Origin: Clostridia bacterium
GTDB taxonomy: Bacteria; Bacillota; Clostridia; Lachnospirales; Lachnospiraceae
NCBI GenBank assembly: GCA_910576325.1
Contig: CAJTIM010000022.1
Span: 16,108-80,107, forward strand
Reading direction: 5' to 3'
DNA length: 64,000 nucleotides
Below the pieces are notes generated by a model that was given only the letters and a program-made list of their open reading frames with translations, had not been told where the DNA came from and did not search any database. Within the stretch, counting starts at the first letter, position 1, and the number at the start of each line of letters is the position of its first letter. This document shows positions 26,861-35,564 of the stretch, one piece after another. Both the position numbers and the translations under genes were made by a program.

Positions 26861-27643
26861 CTAATAAATTCTCTTTGCATGTACTACAAAACGATTCTCA
26901 CTTCTCTTTGTACAGGTGGACAAAGTGATCACTCTGTCGTTTTTAGACACCTCTATTCCCGTATCATAGGCAGAGCTGTTCTTGAGCGTATGTACGAACT
27001 GCTCATACCGCCCGTCGGGCTGCGATGCAAAGCCTATGGTGTAGGTATTGCTGTTTGCGGAAGTCTCATAGCAGGAAAAAATCTCATACGCATGGGTTCC
27101 GTCCTCCAGATCTATGTAAACCATCGGATGCTCTACCAGGTAGGATGCATTGCGGTATTCTTTGAGACTGCCGAACATGGAACCATTCTTCATATTATGT
27201 CCATAGATAATCGTATGTCTCTCCGAAAAGTCCGGTTTATTCAATGCCTCTATGAAAATGCTGCCTGCGCTGTTCTTATTTCCGCTGAAGGTATGCTTCA
27301 AATAATACTGATCATCCTCCCCATGCATCAGCGGGTAGCTGATCTCCGTGTCCGGAATCTCTATCCAGCCGATGACATCTTCATTCAATGCTTTCAGCTC
27401 TTCAAAAGCGATTCGCTGTTCCCGGACCTCCTCAGCTTCCTCCTCCGAGGCTTCTTCTCCGTATGCGTCTTCCGGAAGCTCCTTCTCTACATATTTTTTT
27501 AGTTCATCGTACTCGTCTGTCCCTTCCTTATACTCCAGAAAAATGCCTGCCAGCTGGCTTCCGCAATACCCCACCATACCCAGACACACAATCAGTGCTA
27601 CAATCAATGCAACCGGTATACGTCTTCTTTTCTTTCGACTCAT
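26861..27643 (-). CDS. srtB: Class B sortase
   Basis: This 260-residue membrane-anchored transpeptidase has a basic N-terminus and one membrane segment (about 11-30). A sortase fold follows with catalytic His in IIYGHNMKNGSMFG, Cys in VITLSTC and Arg in ENRFVVHAK. The class B assignment rests on the extended N-terminal helix region and the TLSTC context. No NPxTN-type substrate gene is adjacent, so its target is unknown. Confidence 0.88.
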   Translation of the reverse strand: MSRKKRRRIPVALIVALIVCLGMVGYCGSQLAGIFLEYKEGTDEYDELKKYVEKELPEDAYGEEASEEEAEEVREQRIAFEELKALNEDVIGWIEIPDTEISYPLMHGEDDQYYLKHTFSGNKNSAGSIFIEALNKPDFSERHTIIYGHNMKNGSMFGSLKEYRNASYLVEHPMVYIDLEDGTHAYEIFSCYETSANSNTYTIGFASQPDGRYEQFVHTLKNSSAYDTGIEVSKNDRVITLSTCTKRSENRFVVHAKRIY

Positions 27644-27859
27644 TTTCTTTCACCCCTTGTTCAATCTATACGGCAGCTCAGACATCCGGATTTTTACATC
27701 CGCCCGGCAATTAAAATTCCTCCGCAGAGGGCCAGATGCCTGTCTTCAATACTTTTATTACGGTCTTTGCCATACATACAAGTATCTGCCTAAACTGCTA
27801 TTATTCTATCAAATTAACTACGAAAAAGCCAGATCCAAATGCTGAAAAGCTTAAGCGCC

Positions 27860-28456
27860 TCAAAGTTCTGCAAAGACCGGTTCTTCCGCAAGCATGCAGT
27901 CTTCCGAACAAACCGCAAGGCTAAACGGCATATTTTCCAAATGGTAAAGCATATAACAATAATTTTTATCATTTAAGTTCTGACACACTCTGCCTGCTCC
28001 TTTATGAATTTCTTCCATATAAAAAGAATCCAGAGGGATTCCAAGCCCTGTTCCCTCCGCCTTCATAAAACTTTCTTTCATTACCCATAGATCGTAAAAT
28101 AATCTTTCCCGATTTTCTTCTTCCGTCTCCTTGTAAAGTCTCTGTTCCAACGGATGGAATTTTTTTATTACAAGCTCCGGCCTTTTTCTGCTTCTTTGAC
28201 ATTCTATATCAACCCCCACCGGGCCTTCCCCTATGGCGCAGGCCACATACCTTCCGCTGTGGGAAAGATTCATATGAACCCCCGGATATTCCGGAAGAAA
28301 TGGTTTTCCCTTTGCATCCCGTTCCAATAAAACAGGCTTTTTTATAGAGGGATACTGTCTTTGGATAACTGTTTCAAAAAGCCTGTAAGCCCATTTGGAC
28401 TGATTCTTTGGGCTGCTTTCCTGCTCCGGTATCTCCGTCCAATATACACGCACCAT
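27860..28456 (-). CDS. 4'-phosphopantetheinyl transferase (Sfp-like)
   Basis: This 198-residue enzyme transfers phosphopantetheine from CoA to a carrier protein. The metal-binding VGVDIECQR and the second signature WVMKESFMKAEGTGLGIP are both present. An N-terminal LSHSGRYVACAI segment precedes them. No non-ribosomal peptide or polyketide synthase lies in the window, so the acceptor may be encoded elsewhere. It starts four bases after a small acidic gene, without a strong ribosome site, so coupling is likely. Confidence 0.85.
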   Translation of the reverse strand: MVRVYWTEIPEQESSPKNQSKWAYRLFETVIQRQYPSIKKPVLLERDAKGKPFLPEYPGVHMNLSHSGRYVACAIGEGPVGVDIECQRSRKRPELVIKKFHPLEQRLYKETEEENRERLFYDLWVMKESFMKAEGTGLGIPLDSFYMEEIHKGAGRVCQNLNDKNYCYMLYHLENMPFSLAVCSEDCMLAEEPVFAEL

Positions 28457-28460
28457 ATTT

Positions 28461-28658
28461 TTACCGTTTTTTCTGTCTGTCCAGCAGCTCTATCAGGGCT
28501 TCCTCACTGTCTGAGATCCAGACATCCTCCTCTTCTTCATTAAGGCCCAAATATTCCCGCAGCGTGCATGTCTCATCGCTGTTTCCCCAGGCTTCTATAT
28601 AGGTATCAATCTCTTCAAACAGAATCTCACCTGCCAGATACTTTTCCTTGAACTTCAT
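28461..28658 (-). CDS. Small acidic hypothetical protein
   Basis: I do not recognise this 65-residue protein. It is rich in Glu/Asp and Leu, with predicted helices, and contains TLREYLGLNEEEEDVWISD. The ATG at 28658 is preceded by GAGGAGG at good spacing. An upstream in-frame start at 28700 has no ribosome site. It lies directly upstream of the phosphopantetheinyl transferase gene and is probably co-transcribed. Confidence 0.65.
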   Translation of the reverse strand: MKFKEKYLAGEILFEEIDTYIEAWGNSDETCTLREYLGLNEEEEDVWISDSEEALIELLDRQKKR

Positions 28659-28875
28659 AAACGCCTCCTCAGCTTTTACTTCCTCTATACTATAGCCCAT
28701 TTATAAGGCTTTCGCAAGCACCTAAAATGTCCAATCACCGCTGAACCTGCCGCGAAGTATTTGACCTTTACGGCAGCCGGCAAATGAACATAGCAGTATG
28801 TCCGCTTGACTTGTTATCTGCAAAAATAACAGCCTCAGCTTATGCCAAGACTGTTATATGGAATCATGATCCGGT

Positions 28876-29079
28876 TTATTCTATTTTAATATCCAAGGGC
28901 TTATCCAGCTCCTCCGAGACATATTTCCCGTTCTTCTTCCTCTGGCGTACACATTCGGAGAGAAGATATTCAATCTGCCCATTGACCGAGCGGAAATCGT
29001 CCTCTGCCCAGGCGGCAATTTCACCGTACAGCTTTGCAGAAAGGCGAAGGGGAATCTGTTTTTTCTGTGCGTCCGCCAT
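28876..29079 (-). CDS. Arc-like ribbon-helix-helix protein
   Basis: This 67-residue protein starts with a basic segment KKQIPLRLSAKLYGEIAAWA followed by SVNGQIEYLLSECVRQ. This is the beta-strand and two-helix pattern of Arc/MetJ-type DNA-binding proteins. It starts two bases after the SPFH gene, so it is its operon partner. Arc-domain proteins next to SPFH genes recur in related clostridia, from memory; the functional link is unknown. Confidence 0.75.
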   Translation of the reverse strand: MADAQKKQIPLRLSAKLYGEIAAWAEDDFRSVNGQIEYLLSECVRQRKKNGKYVSEELDKPLDIKIE

Positions 29080-29081
29080 CG

Positions 29082-30110
29082 TCAGTACAGGCTGCCGGAA
29101 TTGACAACCGGCTGTGCATCATGATTGCCGCACAGAACAACCAGGAGATTGGATACCATTGCCGCCTTTCGTTCCTCATCCAACTCCACCGTATGCTTCT
29201 CGTTCAAACGCTCCAGCGCCAGTTCCACCATGCCTACCGCCCCGTCTACAATCATCTTACGTGCGTCTACAATGGCAGATGCCTGCTGTCTCTGCAGCAT
29301 AACGGCCGCAATCTCCGGCGCATAGGCCAGATAAGTTATCCGCGCTTCCAAAATCTCCAGGCCGGCGTCCGCTACCTTCTGCTGAATCTCGTTGCGGATA
29401 CGGGAAGCCACTACCTCACTGGAGCCTCTTAAGCTGCCCTCGTCCGCAAGGCCGTCCCCGGTGGTATCCACATTGGGCGCTACGTCGTAAGGATATATCC
29501 GCACAATATCACGGAGCGCGCTGTCACACTGAAGTGAAAGGTATTCTTTATAATTATCTACGTTGAACACGGCCTTTGCCGTATCCACTACCCTCCACAT
29601 TACGGCAATTCCAATCTCTACCGGATTGCCCAGGCAGTCGTTGATCTTCTGGCGGCTGTTGTTCAGGGTCATAATCTTAAGAGAAATCTTTCTGTTAGCG
29701 CCGTCGCCGCTGATAGACGCCTGCCCGTAGGAGAGCATCAGAGGTTTGCCGGCGCCTCCGTCCACGTCGCCGCTCTGGTTCAGCCTTGTCTTGGCTGCCG
29801 GATTCACGCTGCTGCAAAAAGGATTCACATAGTAGAAGCCTTCCTCCTTCAAGGTGCCTATATAGTTACCGAATAAAGTGAGAACAAGCGCTTCCTGAGG
29901 CTTCAAAACCTTCAGTCCCATGAGGGGAACCCAGCCTATGGCTATCCAGATAAAGCCTGCTACGAGCAGAAGGACTGCAAGAGCGCCGCCGCCATTATCT
30001 GACATATTGGCTCCCAGTATGACGCACCCAATTCCCGCCGCGTACAGCAGAATAATCAGAAATAACATGGCGAAACCATTTTTCTTATGATTTAATATTT
30101 TTTCCTTCAT
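29082..30110 (-). CDS. SPFH/Band-7 (stomatin-like) membrane protein
   Basis: This 342-residue protein has two adjacent hydrophobic segments near the N-terminus (about 15-60) and then a Band-7/SPFH domain (LKPQEALVLTLFGNYIGTLKEEG split in two). Its C-terminal helical part includes ARITYLAYAPEIAAVMLQRQQ, typical of flotillin/stomatin oligomers. The ATG at 30110 has GGAGG nine bases upstream; the open frame to 30170 is not needed. The family organises membrane domains or proteases; the exact role here is unknown. Confidence 0.85.
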   Translation of the reverse strand: MKEKILNHKKNGFAMLFLIILLYAAGIGCVILGANMSDNGGGALAVLLLVAGFIWIAIGWVPLMGLKVLKPQEALVLTLFGNYIGTLKEEGFYYVNPFCSSVNPAAKTRLNQSGDVDGGAGKPLMLSYGQASISGDGANRKISLKIMTLNNSRQKINDCLGNPVEIGIAVMWRVVDTAKAVFNVDNYKEYLSLQCDSALRDIVRIYPYDVAPNVDTTGDGLADEGSLRGSSEVVASRIRNEIQQKVADAGLEILEARITYLAYAPEIAAVMLQRQQASAIVDARKMIVDGAVGMVELALERLNEKHTVELDEERKAAMVSNLLVVLCGNHDAQPVVNSGSLY

Positions 30111-30269
30111 AGAAATATCCTCCGTTCTTTTTGATACCAAAATCATATCATTAAGATATTTATTTGTCAAGAGGAATAAAAAAATTTATAATTAGGAAGC
30201 CCTTTTTCGGTAAAATTATTACCATACAAAGGCTTTTTGATATGCTTTATGAAAGGAGTTGCTTAATCT

Positions 30270-30414
30270 ATGAAAAAACAAAAGGCCACTCTGTCACAGG
30301 CGCAGCTCCCGCTGATGCCCTCGTCCGCCGCATGGTTTTGAGGAAGCTGAAACTTATACGGAAAGCATTTGCATATTTGATGAGAAATTAACAAATCGGC
30401 GGGAGGTATCCTAA
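30270..30414 (+). pseudogene. Small frameshifted reading frame at the edge of the accessory block
   Basis: An AAAGGAG site precedes an ATG at 30270 and a 23-codon frame that stops at 30341. Removing one T from the TTTT at 30336-30339 would extend it to about 47 codons, ending at 30414, with an acidic, protein-like second half (EEAETYTESICIFDEK). It overlaps the 3' end of the convergent LuxR-type gene by 27 bases. I do not recognise the product. It could be a remnant left at a recombination junction. Confidence 0.35.
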
Positions 30415-31002
30415 TTGAATCGCCTTGGTTACAGCTTCGACAGAGGAGGAAACATCAAGCTTTTCAAATATATGCTGTAAATGATTGGAGAGGGTACGCT
30501 CGCTGATATAAAGTGTGCCTGCAATCTCTTTCCGCTTTCTGCCGTTAGCTATAAGCTGCAAAATCTGTTTTTCACAGTCAGTTAATTCTTCTAAAAACGG
30601 AATTGAACCGTTGAAGATAAATTTTCCCTGCATGATTTGTGAAAGAAAAGTGATCAGCATTTCCGGTTCCGTATTTTTGTTGATAAATCCTTTTGCCCCG
30701 ATTTTTTTGGCTTCGTTGCGGTATACCGGAAGATCGTATCCGGACAGGATAACAATTTTTTGCTCCGGATAATTGGATAATATCTGCCTTGCTAATTCCA
30801 AACCGTCTTCGGATGATATATTTTTTAAATTGATATCCATGAGCAGGATATCCGGGGCATCTTCTTCAATGAATTTATCCAATAGGGAAATATCATTGAT
30901 ACTTTTAAAGTTTTTTATTTCCGGGTAGTCTGATAATGCAATTTCCAGACTTTTGGAAAATAGAACGTGGTCATCGACTAATAAAATATTGACAAGAAGC
31001 AT
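30388..31002 (-). CDS. LuxR/NarL-type response regulator
   Basis: This 204-residue regulator has a receiver domain at 1-120, with phospho-acceptor Asp in DILLMDINLKN and switch Lys in the IVILSGYDLP to AKKIGAKGF segment. A C-terminal LuxR helix-turn-helix follows (LTDCEKQILQLIANGRKRKE, then ISERTLSNHLQHIFEKL). The ATG at 31002 lies inside the 3' end of the kinase gene (32-base overlap). The AAAGGAG directly abuts the ATG, so spacing is abnormal. It is the last gene of the operon ATPase-permease-kinase-regulator. Confidence 0.9.
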   Translation of the reverse strand: MLLVNILLVDDHVLFSKSLEIALSDYPEIKNFKSINDISLLDKFIEEDAPDILLMDINLKNISSEDGLELARQILSNYPEQKIVILSGYDLPVYRNEAKKIGAKGFINKNTEPEMLITFLSQIMQGKFIFNGSIPFLEELTDCEKQILQLIANGRKRKEIAGTLYISERTLSNHLQHIFEKLDVSSSVEAVTKAIQLGYLPPIC

Positions 31003-32536
31003 CTCCTTTCATTGGCAAGTTAATACGGACGCAGATTCCATGTGGGAAGTTTGGGGTTATACTTACAGTGCCGTCCATACTATGCACACGGTCAGTGCTT
31101 AATGCAAGACCTCTGTGTTTTGATGAGTCTGCACAGGTGAGGCTGTCGGTATCGGCACTCCCATTATCTTTTACGCATAATACTATTATTCCTTTATCCT
31201 GTGTAAGCGTTATCCATGCTTTTTCTCCCGTAGAGTGTTTATAAACATTCGTGACGAGTTCTTTCAAAAGCCGATATATGAAGATATCATATGGCGGAAC
31301 TAAAAATAAAGAGTCTGAACAGTCAAAAACAATGCTGACGTGGCGATCAGGAAATGATTGCGCAATATGTGCAAGCAAATTTTGATAATTCTCTTTTATA
31401 GTAAGTTTTGACAGCAATACAGGATGGTAATTCTGCATCTGCTCACGGATATAGCTGTTCATACTATCAAGGGTTTCCGTGATTATTTTCTGTATCTCAG
31501 GTCTTGTTGATTTATGCATCATATTTTTTATGGAAAGCAGGTCTTGAAGTATATTATCATGAAGAAAGTTTGAAAATTCAAGATTTATCTGCTCTTCCTG
31601 CTGTAACTGTGCCAATGCAGCATTATATTTGCTTTCCATAACCATGTTGCCTGATCCCTGCCGCAAATTAAAATCCAGTATGATATTGCAGACATAGATA
31701 AATGCAAACATAGCGTCCAACATAAGAAGGTAAGATAACCAGCCGATACCCAGAGTCATTGTAATCAGACCACAAATGATAACGCCGAAAAGCAGGAGCA
31801 ACATCAACTGGAATCTGCTAAATATGGCTGATAATGGAAAACTGCAATGCTCTTTTAGTATAATACCGTGAATACTCATGGAGAAAAGCAGGACAGGGAT
31901 ATACACTCCAAAATTTGAAAGATTTCCTTTTATGCCCATTGTGGTAAGACAGTATGCAATGAATAAGATGATTATTACCACAAGAGAGAACAGAATGGAC
32001 TTCCATTCTGCTTTCAGAACAAAAGCAGCTCTTTTTCTATGGTAAGCAACAACAAAAATGAAACAAAGCCAGCTTGCCAAAAACTGGATGCCATACAACA
32101 ATGCAAACATATTATCTGATATTAAAATGCCGATAAGGGAGCAGATACAGGTTCCAGTCAGGCAGAGGTTTGCTGCTTTTTTGAATTTATAACCGCTCCT
32201 CTGAAATAAAAACATAAGTATGAAATTTATGAAAATGCACCATATAACTGGACTTAAGGCATAAAAAGCAATATTTGTTATAGCGTTGTCCGAAACTGAA
32301 AGGGATATATACCAACTGTCTAATGCCAGCAGACCGCAAAACAAAGAAATAGCTTTATTATCTCTGATATTGCAGGAGCTCACATAAGCAGCGTCTATCA
32401 GCATCAGCGATGACAGGAATACTGATACGGTTTTGCTCATGCCGCAAGGCATCTGAATATTTATTTCCAGCCCCATATATATTATAAGCAGGATGGAATT
32501 TATAAAAAGCAAAAGCTTAAAGATCATACGCTTCAT
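30971..32536 (-). CDS. Polytopic sensor histidine kinase (HisKA_3-like)
   Basis: This 521-residue kinase has about nine or ten membrane segments in residues 1-300 and no obvious extracellular domain. A dimerisation region with the likely phospho-His in EFSNFLHDNILQDLLSIKNM follows. The ATPase domain has LLKELVTNVYKHS and VKDNGSADTDS. It pairs with the LuxR-type regulator whose gene overlaps it. With a BceAB-like transporter upstream, it may sense a cell-envelope stress or antimicrobial peptide; the transporter itself often acts as sensor in such systems. Confidence 0.87.
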   Translation of the reverse strand: MKRMIFKLLLFINSILLIIYMGLEINIQMPCGMSKTVSVFLSSLMLIDAAYVSSCNIRDNKAISLFCGLLALDSWYISLSVSDNAITNIAFYALSPVIWCIFINFILMFLFQRSGYKFKKAANLCLTGTCICSLIGILISDNMFALLYGIQFLASWLCFIFVVAYHRKRAAFVLKAEWKSILFSLVVIIILFIAYCLTTMGIKGNLSNFGVYIPVLLFSMSIHGIILKEHCSFPLSAIFSRFQLMLLLLFGVIICGLITMTLGIGWLSYLLMLDAMFAFIYVCNIILDFNLRQGSGNMVMESKYNAALAQLQQEEQINLEFSNFLHDNILQDLLSIKNMMHKSTRPEIQKIITETLDSMNSYIREQMQNYHPVLLSKLTIKENYQNLLAHIAQSFPDRHVSIVFDCSDSLFLVPPYDIFIYRLLKELVTNVYKHSTGEKAWITLTQDKGIIVLCVKDNGSADTDSLTCADSSKHRGLALSTDRVHSMDGTVSITPNFPHGICVRINLPMKGDASCQYFISR

Positions 32537-32590
32537 ATTTTTGCCCCCTTATCCATGCCTAAATTATATCATTTACCTGTGTGTATACAA

Positions 32591-34600
32591 CTAAAATTCT
32601 CTCAAAACCATTTTACAGCAGGTATGGACAGTCATACAGTAATAAATCAGATAAATGATCAGTGTCAGCGCAATGGCTAATATCGCAGGGACGTATAAAG
32701 CAATACTGTTCGCCAAAAGGTTCTGCATAAGCGCTGTTTTGTATACTAATGTAGCAAAGATACAGTCTGCCAATCCGAACAGAAACGGAATGCTAAAAAA
32801 TGTGATTGCCTGTTTCCTGATGATTTTTTTAACCTTCCTGTTCGTATATCCCATTTTTACAAGGATATCGTAATCGGATTTTGAGTCGGCTATCGCCGAA
32901 ATGTTATTAAAATACAGAATGCTGCCTGTTGCTATAAAGAATAATACTACAAGAAAGCCTATCAGCAGGAAAGTAGAGCTGTTCAGGGAAACTACTTCAT
33001 GTATCCTGTGGGAATTGCCCTGCAGGTAAGGACTTTTATCCAAATATGCAGATAGAGACTGAAACAGCTCCTCGTTACCTGTTATGGAACTTCCATTTAT
33101 ACTTAAGACTGTCGTTTCGGGGGCGGCATTTTCAGATATCATTTTGTATAAATTGTCACTTACAATCAAAGTGCCAACACTGTTCGCAAAAGAAATAGGA
33201 TTATTTAATGTGGTCATAGTCACAGTGACAGGCATTTCTGTATTGTTTATGAGCAACGGATAAGTGCTGCCTGTTTCATCTTTGCCGGAAGCCGGCTGGT
33301 ATCTTACAAAAATACACTCATTGTTGTTTAGTGCTGCAAATTGTTCCAAAGCCTTTTGCCGCCCCTGTGCTTTCAGAATGGCGGTATAGTCAGAATATGA
33401 GATACATTCAAAACCTGCATTCCGAAGGATTTTCTCGTTGTCAGCATCTCCCTTGGAAGTTCCGACACTGTATTCCATAGGAAGCTGCCTGGCAGCAGAA
33501 GTAACTTTATAAATATCGGTCTGCAGGAATGTAATATCATCTCCGGATGAATAGTTGTTCACTATCTCCATGATTGCAGACAGATCGCTCTCTTTTTCAA
33601 TACGGCACTCAATTTCTGACGGAGCAATGCGGGATACTGCTGCAATCGGATAATACAGGGAGAGTGCCATAACACTGGAAACAGTCAAAGTTGCGGCGGA
33701 CAGTAATGTGAGCATGATCAGCGTTTTTGAATTGGAGCGCATCCGGTATATAAACCCCGGTGAAGTAATGATTCTTGTTTCCGTATAAAATTTCTTCTTA
33801 TTTTTTTTGCCGGTCTGTACCGCATAAGGGAGAAAAGATGCAATAAAAAGCACTGTCCCAAAAAGAATGAGTATAAATGTAAACATTCCAACAGCATAAA
33901 AACCGACCGAAAACCAAACAGATTTTTCGCCCCGCAGGATGTCAAGGGCAATACCATATCCCAAAATGACAGATGCAAACCCGATGATGGAAGGAGCGGC
34001 ATGGAACTTTGTCTGCTTTTCCGCACTTTTTTCAAACCGTACTAAATCCATAAGGGAAGATTTAAAAAGAAATCTGCTGTTGGACAGCGATAATATGATA
34101 ATAATGGCAAAAACAAAACATGCTGTCTTTACCATAGCATTCAGGTTAAAAAACGGTATTTCTGAATTATTGACTGTCAAATCCAGTAATTTCGTAATGC
34201 CAAACACAATGCCTTTGTGGAACAGACCGCCCAAAAGGATTCCGATTACGAAAGCCCCCAAACAGGAGAGCAGGTTTTCTGCTGTAAGCAGGGACAGTAT
34301 CGTGGACTTCCGATATCCTAATAATGCATAAATCCCCAATTCCTTTGTGCGCCGGCGCAGGAAGAAACGGTTTGAATATGACATATAAAAAATTACAAAT
34401 GCCATAAGGAACATAGAAATCGTGTTGCACATGGTTTCCACCCGCCCGTCGCCTGATATTTTCTCAAGCATAACTTTATTCATGGAAAATGAAGTAAATG
34501 CAAAAAAAATAGTAATCACAAAGGAAATGGACAATAAATAGAGGGCATAAAAGGAAAAATTATTTTTTAGGTTCTTAAGTGCCGTAGATAAATGGTTCAT
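32591..34600 (-). CDS. FtsX-like ABC permease, BceB type
   Basis: This 669-residue permease has the BceB layout: one membrane helix, three more near residues 50-230, a pair around 230-310, a large extracellular domain (about 310-510) and three C-terminal helices. It starts MNHLSTALKNLKNNFSFYAL, typical of the family. The ATPase gene is 10 bases upstream. Such transporters give resistance to, or sensing of, peptide antibiotics like bacitracin; the substrate here is unknown. The low G+C of this module suggests transfer. Confidence 0.88.
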   Translation of the reverse strand: MNHLSTALKNLKNNFSFYALYLLSISFVITIFFAFTSFSMNKVMLEKISGDGRVETMCNTISMFLMAFVIFYMSYSNRFFLRRRTKELGIYALLGYRKSTILSLLTAENLLSCLGAFVIGILLGGLFHKGIVFGITKLLDLTVNNSEIPFFNLNAMVKTACFVFAIIIILSLSNSRFLFKSSLMDLVRFEKSAEKQTKFHAAPSIIGFASVILGYGIALDILRGEKSVWFSVGFYAVGMFTFILILFGTVLFIASFLPYAVQTGKKNKKKFYTETRIITSPGFIYRMRSNSKTLIMLTLLSAATLTVSSVMALSLYYPIAAVSRIAPSEIECRIEKESDLSAIMEIVNNYSSGDDITFLQTDIYKVTSAARQLPMEYSVGTSKGDADNEKILRNAGFECISYSDYTAILKAQGRQKALEQFAALNNNECIFVRYQPASGKDETGSTYPLLINNTEMPVTVTMTTLNNPISFANSVGTLIVSDNLYKMISENAAPETTVLSINGSSITGNEELFQSLSAYLDKSPYLQGNSHRIHEVVSLNSSTFLLIGFLVVLFFIATGSILYFNNISAIADSKSDYDILVKMGYTNRKVKKIIRKQAITFFSIPFLFGLADCIFATLVYKTALMQNLLANSIALYVPAILAIALTLIIYLIYYCMTVHTCCKMVLREF

Positions 34601-34610
34601 GGGTACTTCC

Positions 34611-35360
34611 CTACCTTTCTGTGTCTAATTTTGCGGTTGTCTGTGCAATGGATTCATAGAATGCACGCCTGTCAGCATTTTGTTTCAATAATTCCTGAAT
34701 GATGCAGCCGTCTTTAAAAATCAGGATGCGGTCAGCAAAACTTGCAGCATAAGCATCATGTGTGACCATTAGTATCGTAGTATGGAGATTTTCGTTTGAT
34801 TCCTTTAAAGTGTTCAGCAAATCTGTTGCGGAACTTGAATCCAATGCCCCGGTCGGTTCGTCTGCAAATAAAATGCTTGGATGTTTCACAATAGCCCTTA
34901 GAGCGGAAGCACGCTGCCTTTGCCCGCCAGAAAGCTCACTTGGATATTTTTCTAACTGTGCGTCAATACCAAAGCTTTTCGCCAGGCTCCGTATCATGTT
35001 TTCTATTTTTTTTGGTGGGAGTTTCCGTAAAGTCAGTGGAACAGCGATATTCTCAAAAATAGTAAGGCTGTCTAACAGCAGATATTCCTGGAAAATAAAA
35101 CCCAGATTATCCCTGCGGAAATCCGCTGCTTTGGAATCGGTCAGATTTTTAAGATTAACACCGTTTATTGTAATGCTGCCGCTTGTGGGTGTATCAATAG
35201 TAGAAAGAACATTAAGCAATGTTGTCTTTCCTGATCCGGAAGCACCCATAATAGCAATAAATTCGCCGTCCGTTACGCTGAACGATACTTTGTTAAGGCT
35301 TGGGCGCTGTGATTTCGCATAAATTTTTGTTACATTTTTCGCTTCCAATAATGTAGCCAC
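34611..35360 (-). CDS. ABC transporter ATPase, BceA type
   Basis: This 249-residue ATPase has Walker A GASGSGKTTLL, signature LSGGQRQRASALRAI and Walker B ILFADEPTGALD, with the MacB/BceA-type GALD ending. The start is GTG at 35360 with AAAGGAG ten bases upstream. The frame is open to an ATG at 35462, but that extension runs through a terminator-like hairpin and does not fit the family. It is the first gene of the operon with the BceB-like permease, kinase and LuxR-type regulator. Confidence 0.9.
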   Translation of the reverse strand: MATLLEAKNVTKIYAKSQRPSLNKVSFSVTDGEFIAIMGASGSGKTTLLNVLSTIDTPTSGSITINGVNLKNLTDSKAADFRRDNLGFIFQEYLLLDSLTIFENIAVPLTLRKLPPKKIENMIRSLAKSFGIDAQLEKYPSELSGGQRQRASALRAIVKHPSILFADEPTGALDSSSATDLLNTLKESNENLHTTILMVTHDAYAASFADRILIFKDGCIIQELLKQNADRRAFYESIAQTTAKLDTER

Positions 35361-35416
35361 TTCTTTTATTCTCCTTTGCTGCTTTTTTGATAACAGTATT
35401 ATAATTTTGGGGGTGT

Positions 35417-35468
35417 AAAAAAGAATGAGTAAATTACGCAGATTTTTGCGTAATTTACTCATTCTTTT
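35417..35468 (-). terminator. Leader hairpin (possible attenuator) upstream of the BceAB-like operon
   Basis: Perfect 22-base arms (35419-35440 and 35447-35468) enclose a 6-base loop. On the minus strand the stem is followed directly by TTTTTT (35422-35417), so it has the form of an intrinsic terminator. It lies about 57 bases before the GTG of the ATPase gene and inside its expected leader. A short upstream reading frame stops within the first arm (35459-35461). Confidence 0.75.
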
Positions 35469-35536
35469 AAAAAAGCAGGATGGAAAAGATAAATGCCAGC
35501 GCCACAGAATAAATCAACAAAATTTTTTTGAGCCAT
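35459..35536 (-). CDS. Short upstream reading frame (leader peptide or methyltransferase remnant)
   Basis: This 25-codon frame starts with ATG at 35536 and ends with TGA inside the first arm of the leader hairpin. The ribosome site is weak (AGAGAG). The placement fits a leader peptide whose translation would disturb the hairpin. The peptide contains FVDLFCGAG, which is also the motif-I sequence of C5-cytosine DNA methyltransferases, so it could instead be a 5' scrap of such a gene. Both readings are inference. Confidence 0.35.
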   Translation of the reverse strand: MAQKNFVDLFCGAGIYLFHPAFLKE

Positions 35537-35564
35537 TGACAAACTCTCTGATTTGCAATATTAT
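35536..35564 (+). promoter_or_regulatory. Promoter of the TetR gene at 35609
   Basis: TTGACA (35536-35541) and TATTAT (35559-35564) with a 17-base spacer give a near-consensus promoter. The minus strand has a TATAAT (35565-35560) at the same place that could serve the divergent ABC operon, though its -35 is poor. Confidence 0.8.
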
